Shown in pieces: positions 34,350 to 45,182 of a stretch of DNA of 64,000 nt. The translations under genes and the position numbers were made by a program. Position 1 is the first letter of the stretch, and every line of letters begins with the position of its first letter. The stretch spans positions 17,045 to 81,044 of the forward strand of contig NZ_SOMN01000022.1 in NCBI RefSeq assembly GCF_004564235.1, written 5' to 3'. The notes beneath the pieces were generated by a model that saw nothing but the letters and a program-made list of their open reading frames with translations, had not been told where the DNA came from and did no database searches. Origin of the DNA: Cohnella luojiensis. GTDB lineage: Bacteria; Bacillota; Bacilli; Paenibacillales; Paenibacillaceae.

Positions 34350-35771
34350 TTAAGATTTAGGAGCGAGCGTGTGGATCGGGTGGCCCATAGCGAGCTCGGC
34401 CGCGTCCATCGTGATTTCCGCTAACGTCGGATGCGCGTGAATCGTAAGCGCGATATCCTCGATCGTAGCGCCCATCTCGATAGCCAAACCGATCTCCGCG
34501 ATCATATTGGACGCCTCTACGCCGGCGATTTGCGCGCCGAGCACGAGTCCGTTGTCCACGTCGTGGATGAGTTTCAGGAAGCCGTCTGCTCCTTGCAGCG
34601 TGACCGCTCGGCCATTTCCGCCGAACGGGAACTTGCTGGACTTCACGTTATGGCCTTTTTCCTTCGCTTCCTTCTCCGTGTAACCGACGCTTGCGCATTC
34701 CGGATCGGAGAAAGCGACTGCCGGAATACATTTATAATCCACTTTCGAAGGCATTCCCGCAATGGCTTCCGCAGCGACTTTTGCTTCGTAGGAAGCTTTG
34801 TGCGCAAGCGCGGCGCCAGGAACGATGTCCCCGATCGCGAAGATGTGCTTGATGTTCGTGCGGCATTGGTCATCGACTTCGATAAGTCCGCGTTCGCCGA
34901 CCTTAACGCCGATCAGGTCAAGTCCCAGCTCTCCATCCGTATTCGGACGGCGACCAACGGTTACGAGCAAGTAATCGGCCGTAACCGTCTTCTGCTCGCC
35001 ACCGACTTCGTACGTTACGGTAACGTCTTTGTCGGTTTGTTCCGCGCCTTTGGCTAACGCGCCATTAACGATGTCTACGTTGGATTTCTTCAACTTCTTC
35101 ACGACGAGCTGGCTCATGTCTTTGTCGAAGCCCGGAAGAATGGTGTCCGCGCCTTCAAGCACGGTGACTTTCGTTCCGAATTTCGCGTACATTTGGCCAA
35201 GCTCGATGCCGATATATCCGCCGCCGATTACGATTAGGCTCTTCGGCAATTCAGGTAGAGACAACGCTTCGGTGGAGGACAGAATACGTCCGCCGAACGG
35301 GAACGGCTTCAATTCGATCGGACGGGAGCCCGTCGCGATAATACAGTTCTTGAACCGGTAACGCGGAGCTTCTTGATCGTTGAACAACCGCGCTTCGTTC
35401 TCGTTGATGAACATCACTTCACCCTGGAACATTTGCACCTTGTTCGCTTTGAGCAGCATTTCCACGCCGCCCGTCATTTTATCAACGACGGATGTTTTAT
35501 ACTCCTGCACTTTACCGAAATTTACGCCGATGTTATCCGCGGACAAACCGTAATCCGATGCGTGCTGCATGGACTCGAAATGATGGGCGGCGTTAATCAA
35601 CGCTTTGGAAGGAATACATCCTACGTTCAAGCAGACGCCGCCGAATTTGGCTTTGTCCGCGATAATAACTTTCTGGCCCAATTGCGCGGCACGGATAGCG
35701 GCTACGTAACCGCCAGGTCCGGCGCCTACGACGAGCAAGTCGATATCTAGAGAAGCGTCTCCTACGACCAT
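34350..35771 (-). CDS. lpdA: Dihydrolipoyl dehydrogenase (E3 of PDH)
   Basis: 473 residues: FAD motif [10 protein letters not shown] (16-25), redox disulfide [13 protein letters not shown] (about 44-56), NAD motif [10 protein letters not shown] near 185, and C-terminal active-site HAHPT. It reoxidises the lipoyl groups of E2. Last gene of the pdh operon, three bases after the E2 gene, SD GGAGGTG. Confidence 0.97.
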   Translation of the reverse strand: MVVGDASLDIDLLVVGAGPGGYVAAIRAAQLGQKVIIADKAKFGGVCLNVGCIPSKALINAAHHFESMQHASDYGLSADNIGVNFGKVQEYKTSVVDKMTGGVEMLLKANKVQMFQGEVMFINENEARLFNDQEAPRYRFKNCIIATGSRPIELKPFPFGGRILSSTEALSLPELPKSLIVIGGGYIGIELGQMYAKFGTKVTVLEGADTILPGFDKDMSQLVVKKLKKSNVDIVNGALAKGAEQTDKDVTVTYEVGGEQKTVTADYLLVTVGRRPNTDGELGLDLIGVKVGERGLIEVDDQCRTNIKHIFAIGDIVPGAALAHKASYEAKVAAEAIAGMPSKVDYKCIPAVAFSDPECASVGYTEKEAKEKGHNVKSSKFPFGGNGRAVTLQGADGFLKLIHDVDNGLVLGAQIAGVEASNMIAEIGLAIEMGATIEDIALTIHAHPTLAEITMDAAELAMGHPIHTLAPKS

Positions 35772-35774
35772 GGA

Positions 35775-37121
35775 TTACACCTCCATAACAAGCAGCTCAG
35801 GATCGCTAAGCAGCTGTTTAATGTAGTTTAGGAAATTCTGCGCGGTTGCGCCGTCGATAATGCGGTGATCAAAGCTTAGAGACAGAGCCATAACAGGCGC
35901 GATAACGATCTCGCCGTTTCTGACGACGGCTTTCTCGGTAATTCGGCCGGTTCCAAGGATAGCTACTTCAGGGAAGTTGATAACCGGCGTGAAGAACATG
36001 CCTCCGGCTGAGCCGATATTCGTGATCGAGATCGTGCTGCCTTTCATTTCGTTCGCCGACAATTTACCGTCGCGAGCACGAGTGGCAAGATCGCGAATTT
36101 CATTTGCAATGGACCATACGTTCTTACGGTCCGCATCGAAAACTACCGGAACGACCAAACCGTTATCCGTATCCGTAGCGATACCGACATTGTAGTATTT
36201 CTTGTAGACTATTTCGTTAGCTGCCTCGTCGATCATCGCGTTAAGAGGCGGGAATTCGCGGCTAGCGGCCACGAGGGCTTTCACGATAAACGGCAAGTAA
36301 GTCAGCTTAACGCCTTTCTTCTCCGCCACGGGCTTAGCTTTCGTGCGAAGAGCGACAAGCGCGGTCACGTCCACTTCATCCATCAGCGTAACATGCGGTG
36401 CCGTGTAGACGGATTTAACCATCGCGTTCGCGATTGCTTTGCGAATTCCTTTGAATGGAACTCTTTCTTCGACGCCAGGACCGCTTACGGTTGCTTTTGG
36501 CGCCGAAGCCGCACTTGGAGCAGCCGCAGCCGTAGGTGCGTCGGCCGTTGGAGCAGCCGCAGCTGCGGGAGCTCCGCCGGATGTAAATCCGAGCACGTCT
36601 TCGCGGGTAATGCGGCCGTTCTTGCCGCTGCCAGATACCTCGGCGATGGTTACGCCCTTCTCGCGAGCGAACTTGCGAACGCTCGGCGTCGCTAGCACTA
36701 ATCCGCCGGATACTGGCTTAGCGGCAGCAGGAGCAGCCTGTGCCGGAGCAGCAGGAGCCGCTTCAGCCGCAGGTTGTTGCGCCGGCTCGCCTTTCGTTTC
36801 CGCGCCGCCGGTCGCGCTATTGCCGCTGGCGGCTGGCGCATCATGGCTTTCCGCCGATGGTCCTTGATCCGGAACTTCGCCTTCCGCCTCGATAATCGCA
36901 ACGACTTCGCCTACATGCATAACCTGTCCGTCTTTGGCGCGCACTTCAACGACTTTGCCGTTTACCGGACATGGAACCTCGACGATCGCTTTATCGTTCT
37001 GGACTTCCATAATAATATCTTCGTCTGTTACCGTCTGGCCCGGCGCGATATGCATTTTAACGATTTCGCCTTCATGCAGCCCTTCGCCGAGCTCTGGGAA
37101 CCGATATTCAAATCTCGTCAC
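35775..37121 (-). CDS. pdhC: Dihydrolipoamide acetyltransferase (E2 of PDH)
   Basis: 448 residues: one lipoyl domain (1-80; lipoyl Lys in NDKAIVEVP), an Ala/Pro-rich linker, the peripheral-subunit-binding domain (about 145-180; [14 protein letters not shown]), a second linker, and the acyltransferase core with the catalytic [10 protein letters not shown] near 420. GTG start with GGAGG seven bases upstream. Core of the PDH complex. Confidence 0.97.
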   Translation of the reverse strand: MTRFEYRFPELGEGLHEGEIVKMHIAPGQTVTDEDIIMEVQNDKAIVEVPCPVNGKVVEVRAKDGQVMHVGEVVAIIEAEGEVPDQGPSAESHDAPAASGNSATGGAETKGEPAQQPAAEAAPAAPAQAAPAAAKPVSGGLVLATPSVRKFAREKGVTIAEVSGSGKNGRITREDVLGFTSGGAPAAAAAPTADAPTAAAAPSAASAPKATVSGPGVEERVPFKGIRKAIANAMVKSVYTAPHVTLMDEVDVTALVALRTKAKPVAEKKGVKLTYLPFIVKALVAASREFPPLNAMIDEAANEIVYKKYYNVGIATDTDNGLVVPVVFDADRKNVWSIANEIRDLATRARDGKLSANEMKGSTISITNIGSAGGMFFTPVINFPEVAILGTGRITEKAVVRNGEIVIAPVMALSLSFDHRIIDGATAQNFLNYIKQLLSDPELLVMEV

Positions 37122-37137
37122 CTGGAAACCTCCTCAA

Positions 37138-38115
37138 TTAGAACTGAAGCACCTGATTTACGGATTTCACGATGCGCGCGACGGAAGGAAGCCAAGCATC
37201 TTCCACTTGCGCGAACGGATATACCGTATCTGGACCTGCGACGCGAAGCACGGGAGCTTCCAAGTGCAAGATTGCTTTTTCGTTGATTTGGGCTATGATC
37301 TCCGCAGCCGCGCCGGAAGTTTTCTGCGCTTCCTGAACGACGATCGCCCGGTTCGTCTTCTGGATCGATGCCACTATGGTGTCGATATCGAGCGGCAACA
37401 GCGTGCGCAAGTCGATAACCTCCGCCGAGATACCGCTCTTCTCTAGCTCTTCCGCCGCTTTAACGGACGTATGCACCATCAAGCCGTAAGAGAGAATCGT
37501 AACGTCCTTGCCTTCGCGAACCACTTTGGCTTTCCCGATCGGTACCGTATAGTCGTCCTCCGGCACTTCATCGCGGAAAGCATGGTACAGGTTCAAATGC
37601 TCCATGAAGAATACGGGATCATTATCGCGAATAGCCGAGATCATAAGACCTTTGGCATCGTATGGGTTAGAAGGAATGACGACTTTGATTCCCGGAGTCT
37701 GGATTGCTAAGCCTTCCAAGGAATCGGTATGCAGTTCCGCCGCTTTCACGCCGCCGCCGAACGGTGTGCGGAAAACGATCGGAGCATGGTAACGGCCGCC
37801 GGAACGATAACGCATCCGAGCCGCTTGAACGAACATTTGATCCAATGCTTCGTAGATAAAACCTACGAATTGTATTTCCGCAATCGGACGGAACCCTTGC
37901 GTTCCTAGTCCGACCGCAAGGCCGCCGATCGCGGATTCGGCCAGAGGCGTATCGAATACGCGCGTATCGCCGAACTCCGCTTGCAAACCTTCCGTCGCGC
38001 GGAATACTCCGCCTACTTTGCCGACGTCTTCGCCGAAAAGAATGACGTTAGGATCGCGTTTCAGCTCAACGCGCATTGCGTCGCGAATCGCTTCTTTCAT
38101 ATTCATTTGAGCCAT
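37138..38115 (-). CDS. pdhB: Pyruvate dehydrogenase E1 beta subunit
   Basis: 325 residues, full length. [16 protein letters not shown] and [24 protein letters not shown] are the conserved E1 beta regions; C-terminal transketolase-like domain [15 protein letters not shown]. Works with PdhA in decarboxylation of pyruvate on thiamine diphosphate. SD GGGGAGAG before the ATG. Confidence 0.97.
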   Translation of the reverse strand: MAQMNMKEAIRDAMRVELKRDPNVILFGEDVGKVGGVFRATEGLQAEFGDTRVFDTPLAESAIGGLAVGLGTQGFRPIAEIQFVGFIYEALDQMFVQAARMRYRSGGRYHAPIVFRTPFGGGVKAAELHTDSLEGLAIQTPGIKVVIPSNPYDAKGLMISAIRDNDPVFFMEHLNLYHAFRDEVPEDDYTVPIGKAKVVREGKDVTILSYGLMVHTSVKAAEELEKSGISAEVIDLRTLLPLDIDTIVASIQKTNRAIVVQEAQKTSGAAAEIIAQINEKAILHLEAPVLRVAGPDTVYPFAQVEDAWLPSVARIVKSVNQVLQF

Positions 38116-38190
38116 GCTGTTAAACTCTCCCCGCTAAGAGCGATCTGATGCGTTAGCGATGGTATATCGCCCGCCAGTCGTCTCGAATTT

Positions 38191-39342
<1,152 letters not shown>

Positions 39343-39344
39343 TT

Positions 39345-39374
39345 ATTATATCCCTGTTTAAGTGGTTTGGTCAA
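39345..39374 (-). promoter_or_regulatory. Sigma-A promoter of the pdh operon
   Basis: TTGACC (39374-39369), 18-bp spacer, TATAAT (39350-39345) on the minus strand, about 50 bp upstream of the pdhA ATG. Confidence 0.65.
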
Positions 39375-39539
39375 AGAAAAACTCTAAAAATCCTTTGTTT
39401 ATATAGCTTTTGACCTATTCATGTTTATATAACAGGATCGATAATATTATGTAACAATGTAATACACTCCCTTATGTTTTACCTTCAATTGGTTTGCCCA
39501 TGCCTGTCCTATCCCATACCTATCAAGGAGGTTTGTTCC

Positions 39540-40286
39540 ATGAGCGACAACCCGTTATTCAAGAGAACGATACATAAGCATGAGGTGCCGAGCCGCTTCC
39601 TTCCGGAAGGAAGCCGTTCAATCCGCGTTTATTTGCCCCCCGGCTTTCAGCAATGGATCAGTTATCCTGTCGTTTATTGTCAGGACGGGGAGGATTTTTT
39701 CAATTTCGGCCGGATTGCCACCCATTCCCAGAGATTGATCTTGGAAGAAGGTTGGGATCCGTTCATTATCGTCGGCGTCGACGTGGATAAGAAACTGCGG
39801 ACTTCCGAATATACGCCCGATGGGGATCGTTACTCTTTATATACCCGTTTTTTCGCGGAAGAATTAATCCCTTGGGTAGAATCCCAATATCCTGTCAGGG
39901 ACGTGCCGGATCAACGTATACTCGCAGGGGATTCGCTAGGCGGTGCTATATCGTTGTCTCTTGCTCTCTTATACCCTTCGCTCTTTAATCGGATAATCTC
40001 TTTGTCAGGAGCCTATTACGATAGTTATGTCGCGCAAATTCGTCATTCCGCTTCGCTGGATCATCTCAAACTCTGGATGTGCGTGGGACTTCAGGAGAAT
40101 GCGTTCGCAACGGATCGGGGAACTTTCGATTTTGTGGAATTAAACCGTTCGGCGGTTCGACTGCTTGAGGAAAAAGGCGCTAAACTTCGTTACGTGGAAA
40201 AAGACGGGGAACACAAGTGGGGATTCTGGCAACAGGAGATTCCGGAGGCGCTGGGGACGTTCTTGGGACCAGCGCCTTTGGAGTAA
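39540..40286 (+). CDS. Alpha/beta-hydrolase esterase, enterochelin-esterase-like
   Basis: 248 residues from ATG 39540 (AAGGAGG eight bases upstream). Nucleophile elbow AGDSLGGAISL (GDSLG, about 119), a downstream Asp region and His in KDGEHKWGFW near 225 complete the triad. Family members hydrolyse esters such as siderophores or S-formylglutathione; no siderophore genes are nearby, so the substrate is open. Confidence 0.85.
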   Translation: MSDNPLFKRTIHKHEVPSRFLPEGSRSIRVYLPPGFQQWISYPVVYCQDGEDFFNFGRIATHSQRLILEEGWDPFIIVGVDVDKKLRTSEYTPDGDRYSLYTRFFAEELIPWVESQYPVRDVPDQRILAGDSLGGAISLSLALLYPSLFNRIISLSGAYYDSYVAQIRHSASLDHLKLWMCVGLQENAFATDRGTFDFVELNRSAVRLLEEKGAKLRYVEKDGEHKWGFWQQEIPEALGTFLGPAPLE

Positions 40287-40287
40287 G

Positions 40288-40824
40288 TCACGTACAATCC
40301 GTTCGGGGAGGAAGATTTTTGTCCATATTTTCAAGCAGCTTCCGAACCTCTTCCTCTCCCTGGACGCCTTGCCGGCGGAATGCCGACAATTGCTCGCGAA
40401 TATAAGCTTCCGTCTCCGCATAATCAGCCTCTTCATCCGCCGCTCCGCCCGGATCATACCAGACGAAACCTCCATGAGGACCATTGCGAAGGTAGGGCTG
40501 GCTCCACTCGCTCGGATATTCGAACAAAGGTGCGCCAAGAGCCAAGGCGATGACGTCATCATGCGTCAGAGGTAGAAGATGATGATATTCCTCCTCCGCA
40601 CCGCCTCCGGCCACATGGACATGAAACACCGCATAATGCAGATAATGCTCGCCGGTTTCGTTATCCTTAACGATTCGATACAACTCTAAAGCGTCTTCCT
40701 TAAGAACTTTGACCGGTTCCATGCGGCGAGTTAATTCGTCTTGCGTGACGAGCCGAATCTGCTTGAAAGACAAAGGCAGCGGCGCGGCAATAAAGTTCTC
40801 GTCTCTCCCCGAAGGATCACCCAT
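40288..40824 (-). CDS. Hypothetical protein coupled to the LMW phosphatase
   Basis: 178 residues, acidic, no membrane segment; includes EDALELYRIVKDNETGEHYLHYAVFHVHVAGG and HGGFVWYDPGG. No family recognised. Its ATG lies eight bases inside the end of the phosphatase gene, so the two are translated together. Convergent with the esterase gene (2-bp gap). Confidence 0.7.
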   Translation of the reverse strand: MGDPSGRDENFIAAPLPLSFKQIRLVTQDELTRRMEPVKVLKEDALELYRIVKDNETGEHYLHYAVFHVHVAGGGAEEEYHHLLPLTHDDVIALALGAPLFEYPSEWSQPYLRNGPHGGFVWYDPGGAADEEADYAETEAYIREQLSAFRRQGVQGEEEVRKLLENMDKNLPPRTDCT

Positions 40825-41293
40825 CGCTTAGCCTCCTCTTAACCTGTTCCAATAGCTTCTCGCAGCCTTCCTTAACAAGCTCGTAAACCTCGTCGAAATT
40901 ACCGGAGTAATACGGATCAGGAACGTCTTCCATCCCTTTCTCGGGAAGCAAGGACAGAAAACGGATGACTTCCGCTCGCGCGGAGACTCCAAGCTTCTCC
41001 CGGATGTCCCGCTCGTTCTTCGTATCCATGGCAACGATTAAGTCGAAGCTGCCGCCATCCTCTTTCGCAAGCTGCCTTGCTTGCATGCCTTTATAAGAGA
41101 TCGAATAACGATCGAGTAACTTGCGCGTGCCTTCGTGGGGAGGGTGACCGATATGCCAATCTCCCGTGCCTGCGGAGTCGACCGTCACTATGTTCTCCAA
41201 ACCTTCCCTTACGACTAGATCCCGGAACACCGCCTCCGCCATCGGAGAACGGCAGATGTTGCCCAAACACACGAACAAGACGGTATAACTCAT
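40817..41293 (-). CDS. Low-molecular-weight protein tyrosine phosphatase
   Basis: 158 residues with the catalytic loop VCLGNICRSPMAE (CxGNxCRS, about 9-17) and the general-acid Asp in VPDPYYSGNFDEVY near 122. Removes phosphate from protein tyrosine or arginine in this family. It overlaps the TRIC gene upstream by four bases (ATGA) and the hypothetical gene downstream by eight. Confidence 0.93.
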   Translation of the reverse strand: MSYTVLFVCLGNICRSPMAEAVFRDLVVREGLENIVTVDSAGTGDWHIGHPPHEGTRKLLDRYSISYKGMQARQLAKEDGGSFDLIVAMDTKNERDIREKLGVSARAEVIRFLSLLPEKGMEDVPDPYYSGNFDEVYELVKEGCEKLLEQVKRRLSDG

Positions 41294-41934
41294 GACTGAC
41301 CTCCTTTTGGGTTGCGCTCTGCCGCGTTAAGCAAAGACCGACGCGGGAGCTTCCATTTATAATAGACGGATAACATCCGGAATAAAACGACTAACAAGAA
41401 TAGTACGAACAGTTCCCACGGCTTCTGCAAATCCGCGAGCCCGATCGTAAGTCCCGCTCCAATCGCCCACATCGCGTAAATCTCGTCGCGCAGCACGAGA
41501 GGCTTTCGTCCGGCCATAATGTCGCGAACCATACCCCCGCCGATACCTGTCAACATGGCGGCTACCATCACCGCGCTAAGCGGAAGCTTGGCCTGTACGG
41601 CATACAATGCGCCTTGAATGGCAAATGCGGCAAGCCCGATGGCGTCGAAGAACGCCTCGCCTTTTTTCCAATGATGAATCCAATAGATCGGAAGAACGAA
41701 TACAATTAAGATTGCAATTCCTGCCGTCTTCAGGAACAACCCTTGGCTCCACAAAGTCGTTACGGGGACGCCGATTAACAAGTTACGGATAACTCCGCCG
41801 CCGAACGCCGTTATCAATCCCAATACGAATACGCCAAGAATATCGTATTCCTCTTCCATCGCCACGATGGCTCCGCTGACCGCGAACGCGATCGTGCCGA
41901 TGATGCTAAAAATTCCAAATACGTCCCATTCCAA
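41290..41934 (-). CDS. Trimeric intracellular cation (TRIC) channel family protein
   Basis: 214 residues, seven hydrophobic segments, with the duplicated glycine-rich signature GLITAFGGGVIRNLLIG and MLTGIGGGMVRDIMAGR. Bacterial TRIC/UPF0126 proteins conduct monovalent cations. The start is TTG at 41934 with AAGGAGAG six bases upstream. First gene of a three-gene overlapping operon with the phosphatase. Confidence 0.88.
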   Translation of the reverse strand: MEWDVFGIFSIIGTIAFAVSGAIVAMEEEYDILGVFVLGLITAFGGGVIRNLLIGVPVTTLWSQGLFLKTAGIAILIVFVLPIYWIHHWKKGEAFFDAIGLAAFAIQGALYAVQAKLPLSAVMVAAMLTGIGGGMVRDIMAGRKPLVLRDEIYAMWAIGAGLTIGLADLQKPWELFVLFLLVVLFRMLSVYYKWKLPRRSLLNAAERNPKGGQS

Positions 41935-42110
41935 CTTAAACTCTCCTTCGTTCGCTCCGGTTCAACGCTTGGTTTTCTGGTGACTATTGTCGAATCGCAT
42001 GAATTCTTACTCATTGTAGCGGGAAGCGCCGCAGTTCCGCAACGGTCTTTTTCCCGGTATACTAGGTTAATGAACCGGTTGCCGTTTTACCTACTAGGAG
42101 GCTTCAATCC

Positions 42111-42764
42111 ATGTCAATTCATTCTAATACTCGCGCGCTTATCTTTACGGGAGGCAACTTAGGCCAATGGGCCCTAGATCAGCTATCGTCCCAAGACTAT
42201 GTGATCGGAGCCGACCGAGGAGCCGAGTTTCTTATTCATAACGGTAAGGTGCCCCACTTGGCTTTGGGAGATTTCGATTCCGTCACTTCCGACCAGATGA
42301 AACGAATTGCCGCCGAGGCAGTCGAGTTCCTTACTTGCGACGCGATCGACAAAGACTGGACGGATACCGAGCTTGCGCTGAGGGAAGCGATCGGAAGAGG
42401 TTATAAAGAGATCATGATCATGGGGGCGCTCGGCACCCGTTTCGACCACGTGCTTGGCAATGTCCATCTGCTTCGTCAAGCTCGGGAGCAAGGCAGTACG
42501 CTGACTCTGATCGATGAAAACAACGAAATTCGCCTCTGCACCGAAATTCTTCGGTTAAAAGCGAATTCCCGTTTTCCTTATACATCTTTGCTGCCGTTAA
42601 CCTTAGAGGTCAAAGGGGTTACCTTGCAGGGCTTTCGATATCCTCTCCATGACGCCACGTTAAAGTTAGGCTGGTCACTTGGAATCAGCAACGTTCTGGA
42701 TGCTCCGGAAGGAACCATCTCGATCGCGGATGGCATGCTTCTCGTCATTCGAAGCCGCGATTAA
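42111..42764 (+). CDS. thiN: Thiamine diphosphokinase
   Basis: 217 residues. Transfers diphosphate from ATP to thiamine. Contains GADRGAEFLI, HLALGDFDSVT (metal-binding DFDS) and the DWTDTELALREA stretch, then GALGTRFDHVLGNVHLL typical of the family. SD AGGAGG nine bases before the ATG. The last four bases overlap the convergent PhnP-like gene. No TPP riboswitch is seen upstream. Confidence 0.93.
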   Translation: MSIHSNTRALIFTGGNLGQWALDQLSSQDYVIGADRGAEFLIHNGKVPHLALGDFDSVTSDQMKRIAAEAVEFLTCDAIDKDWTDTELALREAIGRGYKEIMIMGALGTRFDHVLGNVHLLRQAREQGSTLTLIDENNEIRLCTEILRLKANSRFPYTSLLPLTLEVKGVTLQGFRYPLHDATLKLGWSLGISNVLDAPEGTISIADGMLLVIRSRD

Positions 42765-43534
42765 ACGTCGAGCTTCATTCCCGTCGCGGCTAGTCTCACA
42801 TGCGCCGGCAAATCATAGTTCACCCGAACATCCACGTCGTGGGAGAGATGGGTAAAAATAACCGACGCAGGCCTGAATTCTTCCGCAAGCTGCAATCCCT
42901 CTTTCATGTCATAAACGGAACGCGTATCCATAGGGAAACCCTCTTCCACATAACTCGTTCCCAGCACCAAAAGCTTTAAACCGGATAATGGTGCTTTTTG
43001 TGCATCGGTCAAGTTAATCGCATCCGAGCAGTAAGCCCACTTGGTCCCTTCCTTCTCGTCCTCGAAAAAATAGGCGTAGGAGTAACCGTTCTTCCCATGG
43101 TTTACTTTCCAAGGAGTGATCGTCCAACGGCCGTAACGCATGCCCTCGTCGTTAACCGTCATCGGCAGATGACGTTCGATCCACGGAAATCGTTGACGAA
43201 CTTCCGCCAACACCTCGCCCGGAGCGAACAGGCGCGCCGTTTTTTCCAGCCACCGGCAAGCATCCGCCCACTCCGTTAAACCGCCGATATGGTCGAAATG
43301 GGCGTGGGTCAGCAGTGCCTTGCTTACATGCTTTAACCCTTGCCTCTCCATCTGGCCCCGCCAATCGGGACCGCAATCCAAGAGCATTGGTTCTTGGCCG
43401 GCTTCCTCTAATAAAAGCGACGAACGATAACGGCGATTGCTCCCGGAAGCTCGCGCTTCCTCGCAAACCGAACAATCGCAATAAACTCTCGGCGTTCCCA
43501 TGGAATCGCCGTTTCCAAGAAAAGTAATGCGCAT
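42761..43534 (-). CDS. PhnP-like metallo-beta-lactamase-fold phosphodiesterase
   Basis: 257 residues. GNGDSMGTP start, cysteine cluster CDCSVCEEA (structural zinc in PhnP), the metal motif THAHFDHIGGL (HxHxDH, about 97), Asp in CSDAINLT and HLSHDVD at the end. PhnP cleaves cyclic phosphodiesters of ribose from phosphonate breakdown, but no phn operon is here, so the substrate may be another cyclic phosphate. SD AAGGAG. Confidence 0.85.
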   Translation of the reverse strand: MRITFLGNGDSMGTPRVYCDCSVCEEARASGSNRRYRSSLLLEEAGQEPMLLDCGPDWRGQMERQGLKHVSKALLTHAHFDHIGGLTEWADACRWLEKTARLFAPGEVLAEVRQRFPWIERHLPMTVNDEGMRYGRWTITPWKVNHGKNGYSYAYFFEDEKEGTKWAYCSDAINLTDAQKAPLSGLKLLVLGTSYVEEGFPMDTRSVYDMKEGLQLAEEFRPASVIFTHLSHDVDVRVNYDLPAHVRLAATGMKLDV

Positions 43535-43581
43535 CTGTATCTCCTTAGGTGCAATTCATGGCGGAAATTACCGCAAGAAAT

Positions 43582-44253
43582 TTATAATGGCAACAAGTCT
43601 ATTTCCGATTGTTCATCCAGCTTGGCGATCATCTCCAACCACTCTTTAGGTTTACTCGGCAGAGCGGAATAGTATTGCTTGAGGAATGTGGAGATTAATG
43701 CTGCCGGCAACGCGCTCAACGCGTCGTCCGAAGGTAAAAAGCCCAAATCCAGCTCGGTTACTGCTTTTCCCTCATGGTCCCAGGATGGATGCACATAAGT
43801 AAGGTCTAACTTCTGATAGCCAATATGCGATAGCACCTCGCGCCTTACTGCCGGGTGCATCGAAAGCACGTTCCCGAATTTGAACGACGAAACGGATTGC
43901 GGCCTGTAAATTTCCGCGAACATGCCGATCGATTCCGTACCGCTTTCCCATTGCAATCTTAACAAATCCCGCGATCGCTGAACATATAAGAACCGACCTA
44001 CGCCTAATCCCATTACGCCGATAATCGTAAAATCTGTCATAGCCACGCGAAGTTCGGGATAATAGCGATACTCGGTTGCCCCTACTACTTTCCCATCATT
44101 CATCGCAACGTACACGTGTATGTCAGGATCCTCTATCGGTTCCTTCCACAATTCGAACGCAAGTACTTCCTCCGCCGGGAAAATCGAACTCATCATTTTA
44201 TGCATGGCTGTAAAATGGGGATCCTCTATCGATGTTAAGCGTATGTAGTCCAT
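43582..44253 (-). CDS. GNAT family acetyltransferase
   Basis: 223 residues. FTIIGVMGLGVGRFLYVQRSRDL near 92 provides the V/GxGxG acetyl-CoA loop. Similar to uncharacterised GNAT proteins that follow PhnP-like hydrolases; substrate unknown. SD AAGGAG. Confidence 0.75.
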   Translation of the reverse strand: MDYIRLTSIEDPHFTAMHKMMSSIFPAEEVLAFELWKEPIEDPDIHVYVAMNDGKVVGATEYRYYPELRVAMTDFTIIGVMGLGVGRFLYVQRSRDLLRLQWESGTESIGMFAEIYRPQSVSSFKFGNVLSMHPAVRREVLSHIGYQKLDLTYVHPSWDHEGKAVTELDLGFLPSDDALSALPAALISTFLKQYYSALPSKPKEWLEMIAKLDEQSEIDLLPL

Positions 44254-44572
44254 TTCTCTAACTCCTTCTTAAACGGATTTCGCCATTCCATAAGCACCGC
44301 ATAATGGGCGGATTGATCTTCCTCCAGATAACAGGGCATTCTTTATTGCTTTATATTATAAGAAATGAACGATATGGGGCAAGCCTGACTAAGGGAACTT
44401 TTAGTCACGTTGTCGATATATGGCATGAGAAAATTCTCATGATTTTCTAAGAAAGCATTTCAAACCGTTGCAGCGCCAAGTTTCCTCTTCTCCTTGGGAA
44501 ACATTAGGAGGTCTGCAATTTGATATACTCCTAAACATGATAATGTAGAAAAAGCTTGGAGGGAACAACAGC
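44254..44572. other. 319-bp intergenic region
   Basis: Between divergent genes. It contains a perfect 18-bp palindrome CATGAGAAAATTCTCATG (44425-44442) and an AGGAG/CTCCT repeat near 44480-44510. No -35/-10 pair with good spacing and no recognised riboswitch; the c-di-AMP (ydaO) type often found before NlpC/P60 genes is not apparent. Confidence 0.4.
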
Positions 44573-45061
44573 ATGAGCTTCAAAAACACATTCATCCGAA
44601 AAGTAGTCAGCGTGAGTCTTTGCGCGGTTATCGGCTTCACCGGAATAACGTTAGGGCATGCTCCTACTGCCTCGGCTGCAACGACTAAAGCGGACAAAAT
44701 TATTACGCTCGGCAAAAAATACTTAGGCGTCAAATATCGCTTCGGCGCTCCTTCGGGATCGACCTCCGCATTCGACTGCTCCAGCTTTACCCAATACATA
44801 TTCGGTAAATACGGGGTGAAATTACCTCGCGTATCAAGCTCACAGGCCACTAAAGGCGTCAAGGTGGCGAAAGCCAACCTGAAAAAGGGAGACCTCGTTT
44901 TCTTCAAAGTCAAGCGTACTGGCAAAAAGATCGGTCATGTAGGCGTATATGTAGGAAATAACAAAATGCTGCATACTTACCGTGCCACAGGCGTCACTTA
45001 CTCCTCGATGAACACGAACTATTGGAAGTCGAATTACATAACCGCTCGCCGCGTATTATAG
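44573..45061 (+). CDS. Secreted NlpC/P60 cell-wall peptidase
   Basis: 162 residues: signal peptide (1-35, ending SAAT), then an NlpC/P60 domain with catalytic Cys in FDCSSFTQYIF (about 64), His in KIGHVGVYVG (about 122) and the third residue in MLHTYRATG (about 133). Cleaves gamma-D-Glu/diamino-acid bonds in peptidoglycan. No LysM or SH3 binding domain. SD GGAGGG nine bases before ATG. Confidence 0.92.
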   Translation: MSFKNTFIRKVVSVSLCAVIGFTGITLGHAPTASAATTKADKIITLGKKYLGVKYRFGAPSGSTSAFDCSSFTQYIFGKYGVKLPRVSSSQATKGVKVAKANLKKGDLVFFKVKRTGKKIGHVGVYVGNNKMLHTYRATGVTYSSMNTNYWKSNYITARRVL

Positions 45062-45115
45062 CTTCTCATTTGCCTTTATCCTATTGACGTCTAGGCATTA
45101 CGTTAGGTTGCAATC

Positions 45116-45158
45116 AAAAACCGGCCATTTCGGATTTTTCCGAAACGGCCGGTTTTTC
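45116..45158. terminator. Bidirectional terminator
   Basis: AAAAACCGGCC...GGCCGGTTTTT with a 19-bp stem (including TTTCGGA/TCCGAAA) and TTTT loop. Ends both the NlpC/P60 gene (plus) and the histidine kinase gene (minus). Confidence 0.92.
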
Positions 45159-45182
45159 GTCTTAAATAAGTTGTCGGCTCTG

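Noticed and set aside
42111..42764. TPP riboswitch controlling thiN
   Set aside because: The short leader has none of the TPP aptamer core sequences; a simple SD is present.
44254..44572. c-di-AMP riboswitch before the NlpC/P60 gene
   Set aside because: The conserved ydaO-type core sequences were not found.
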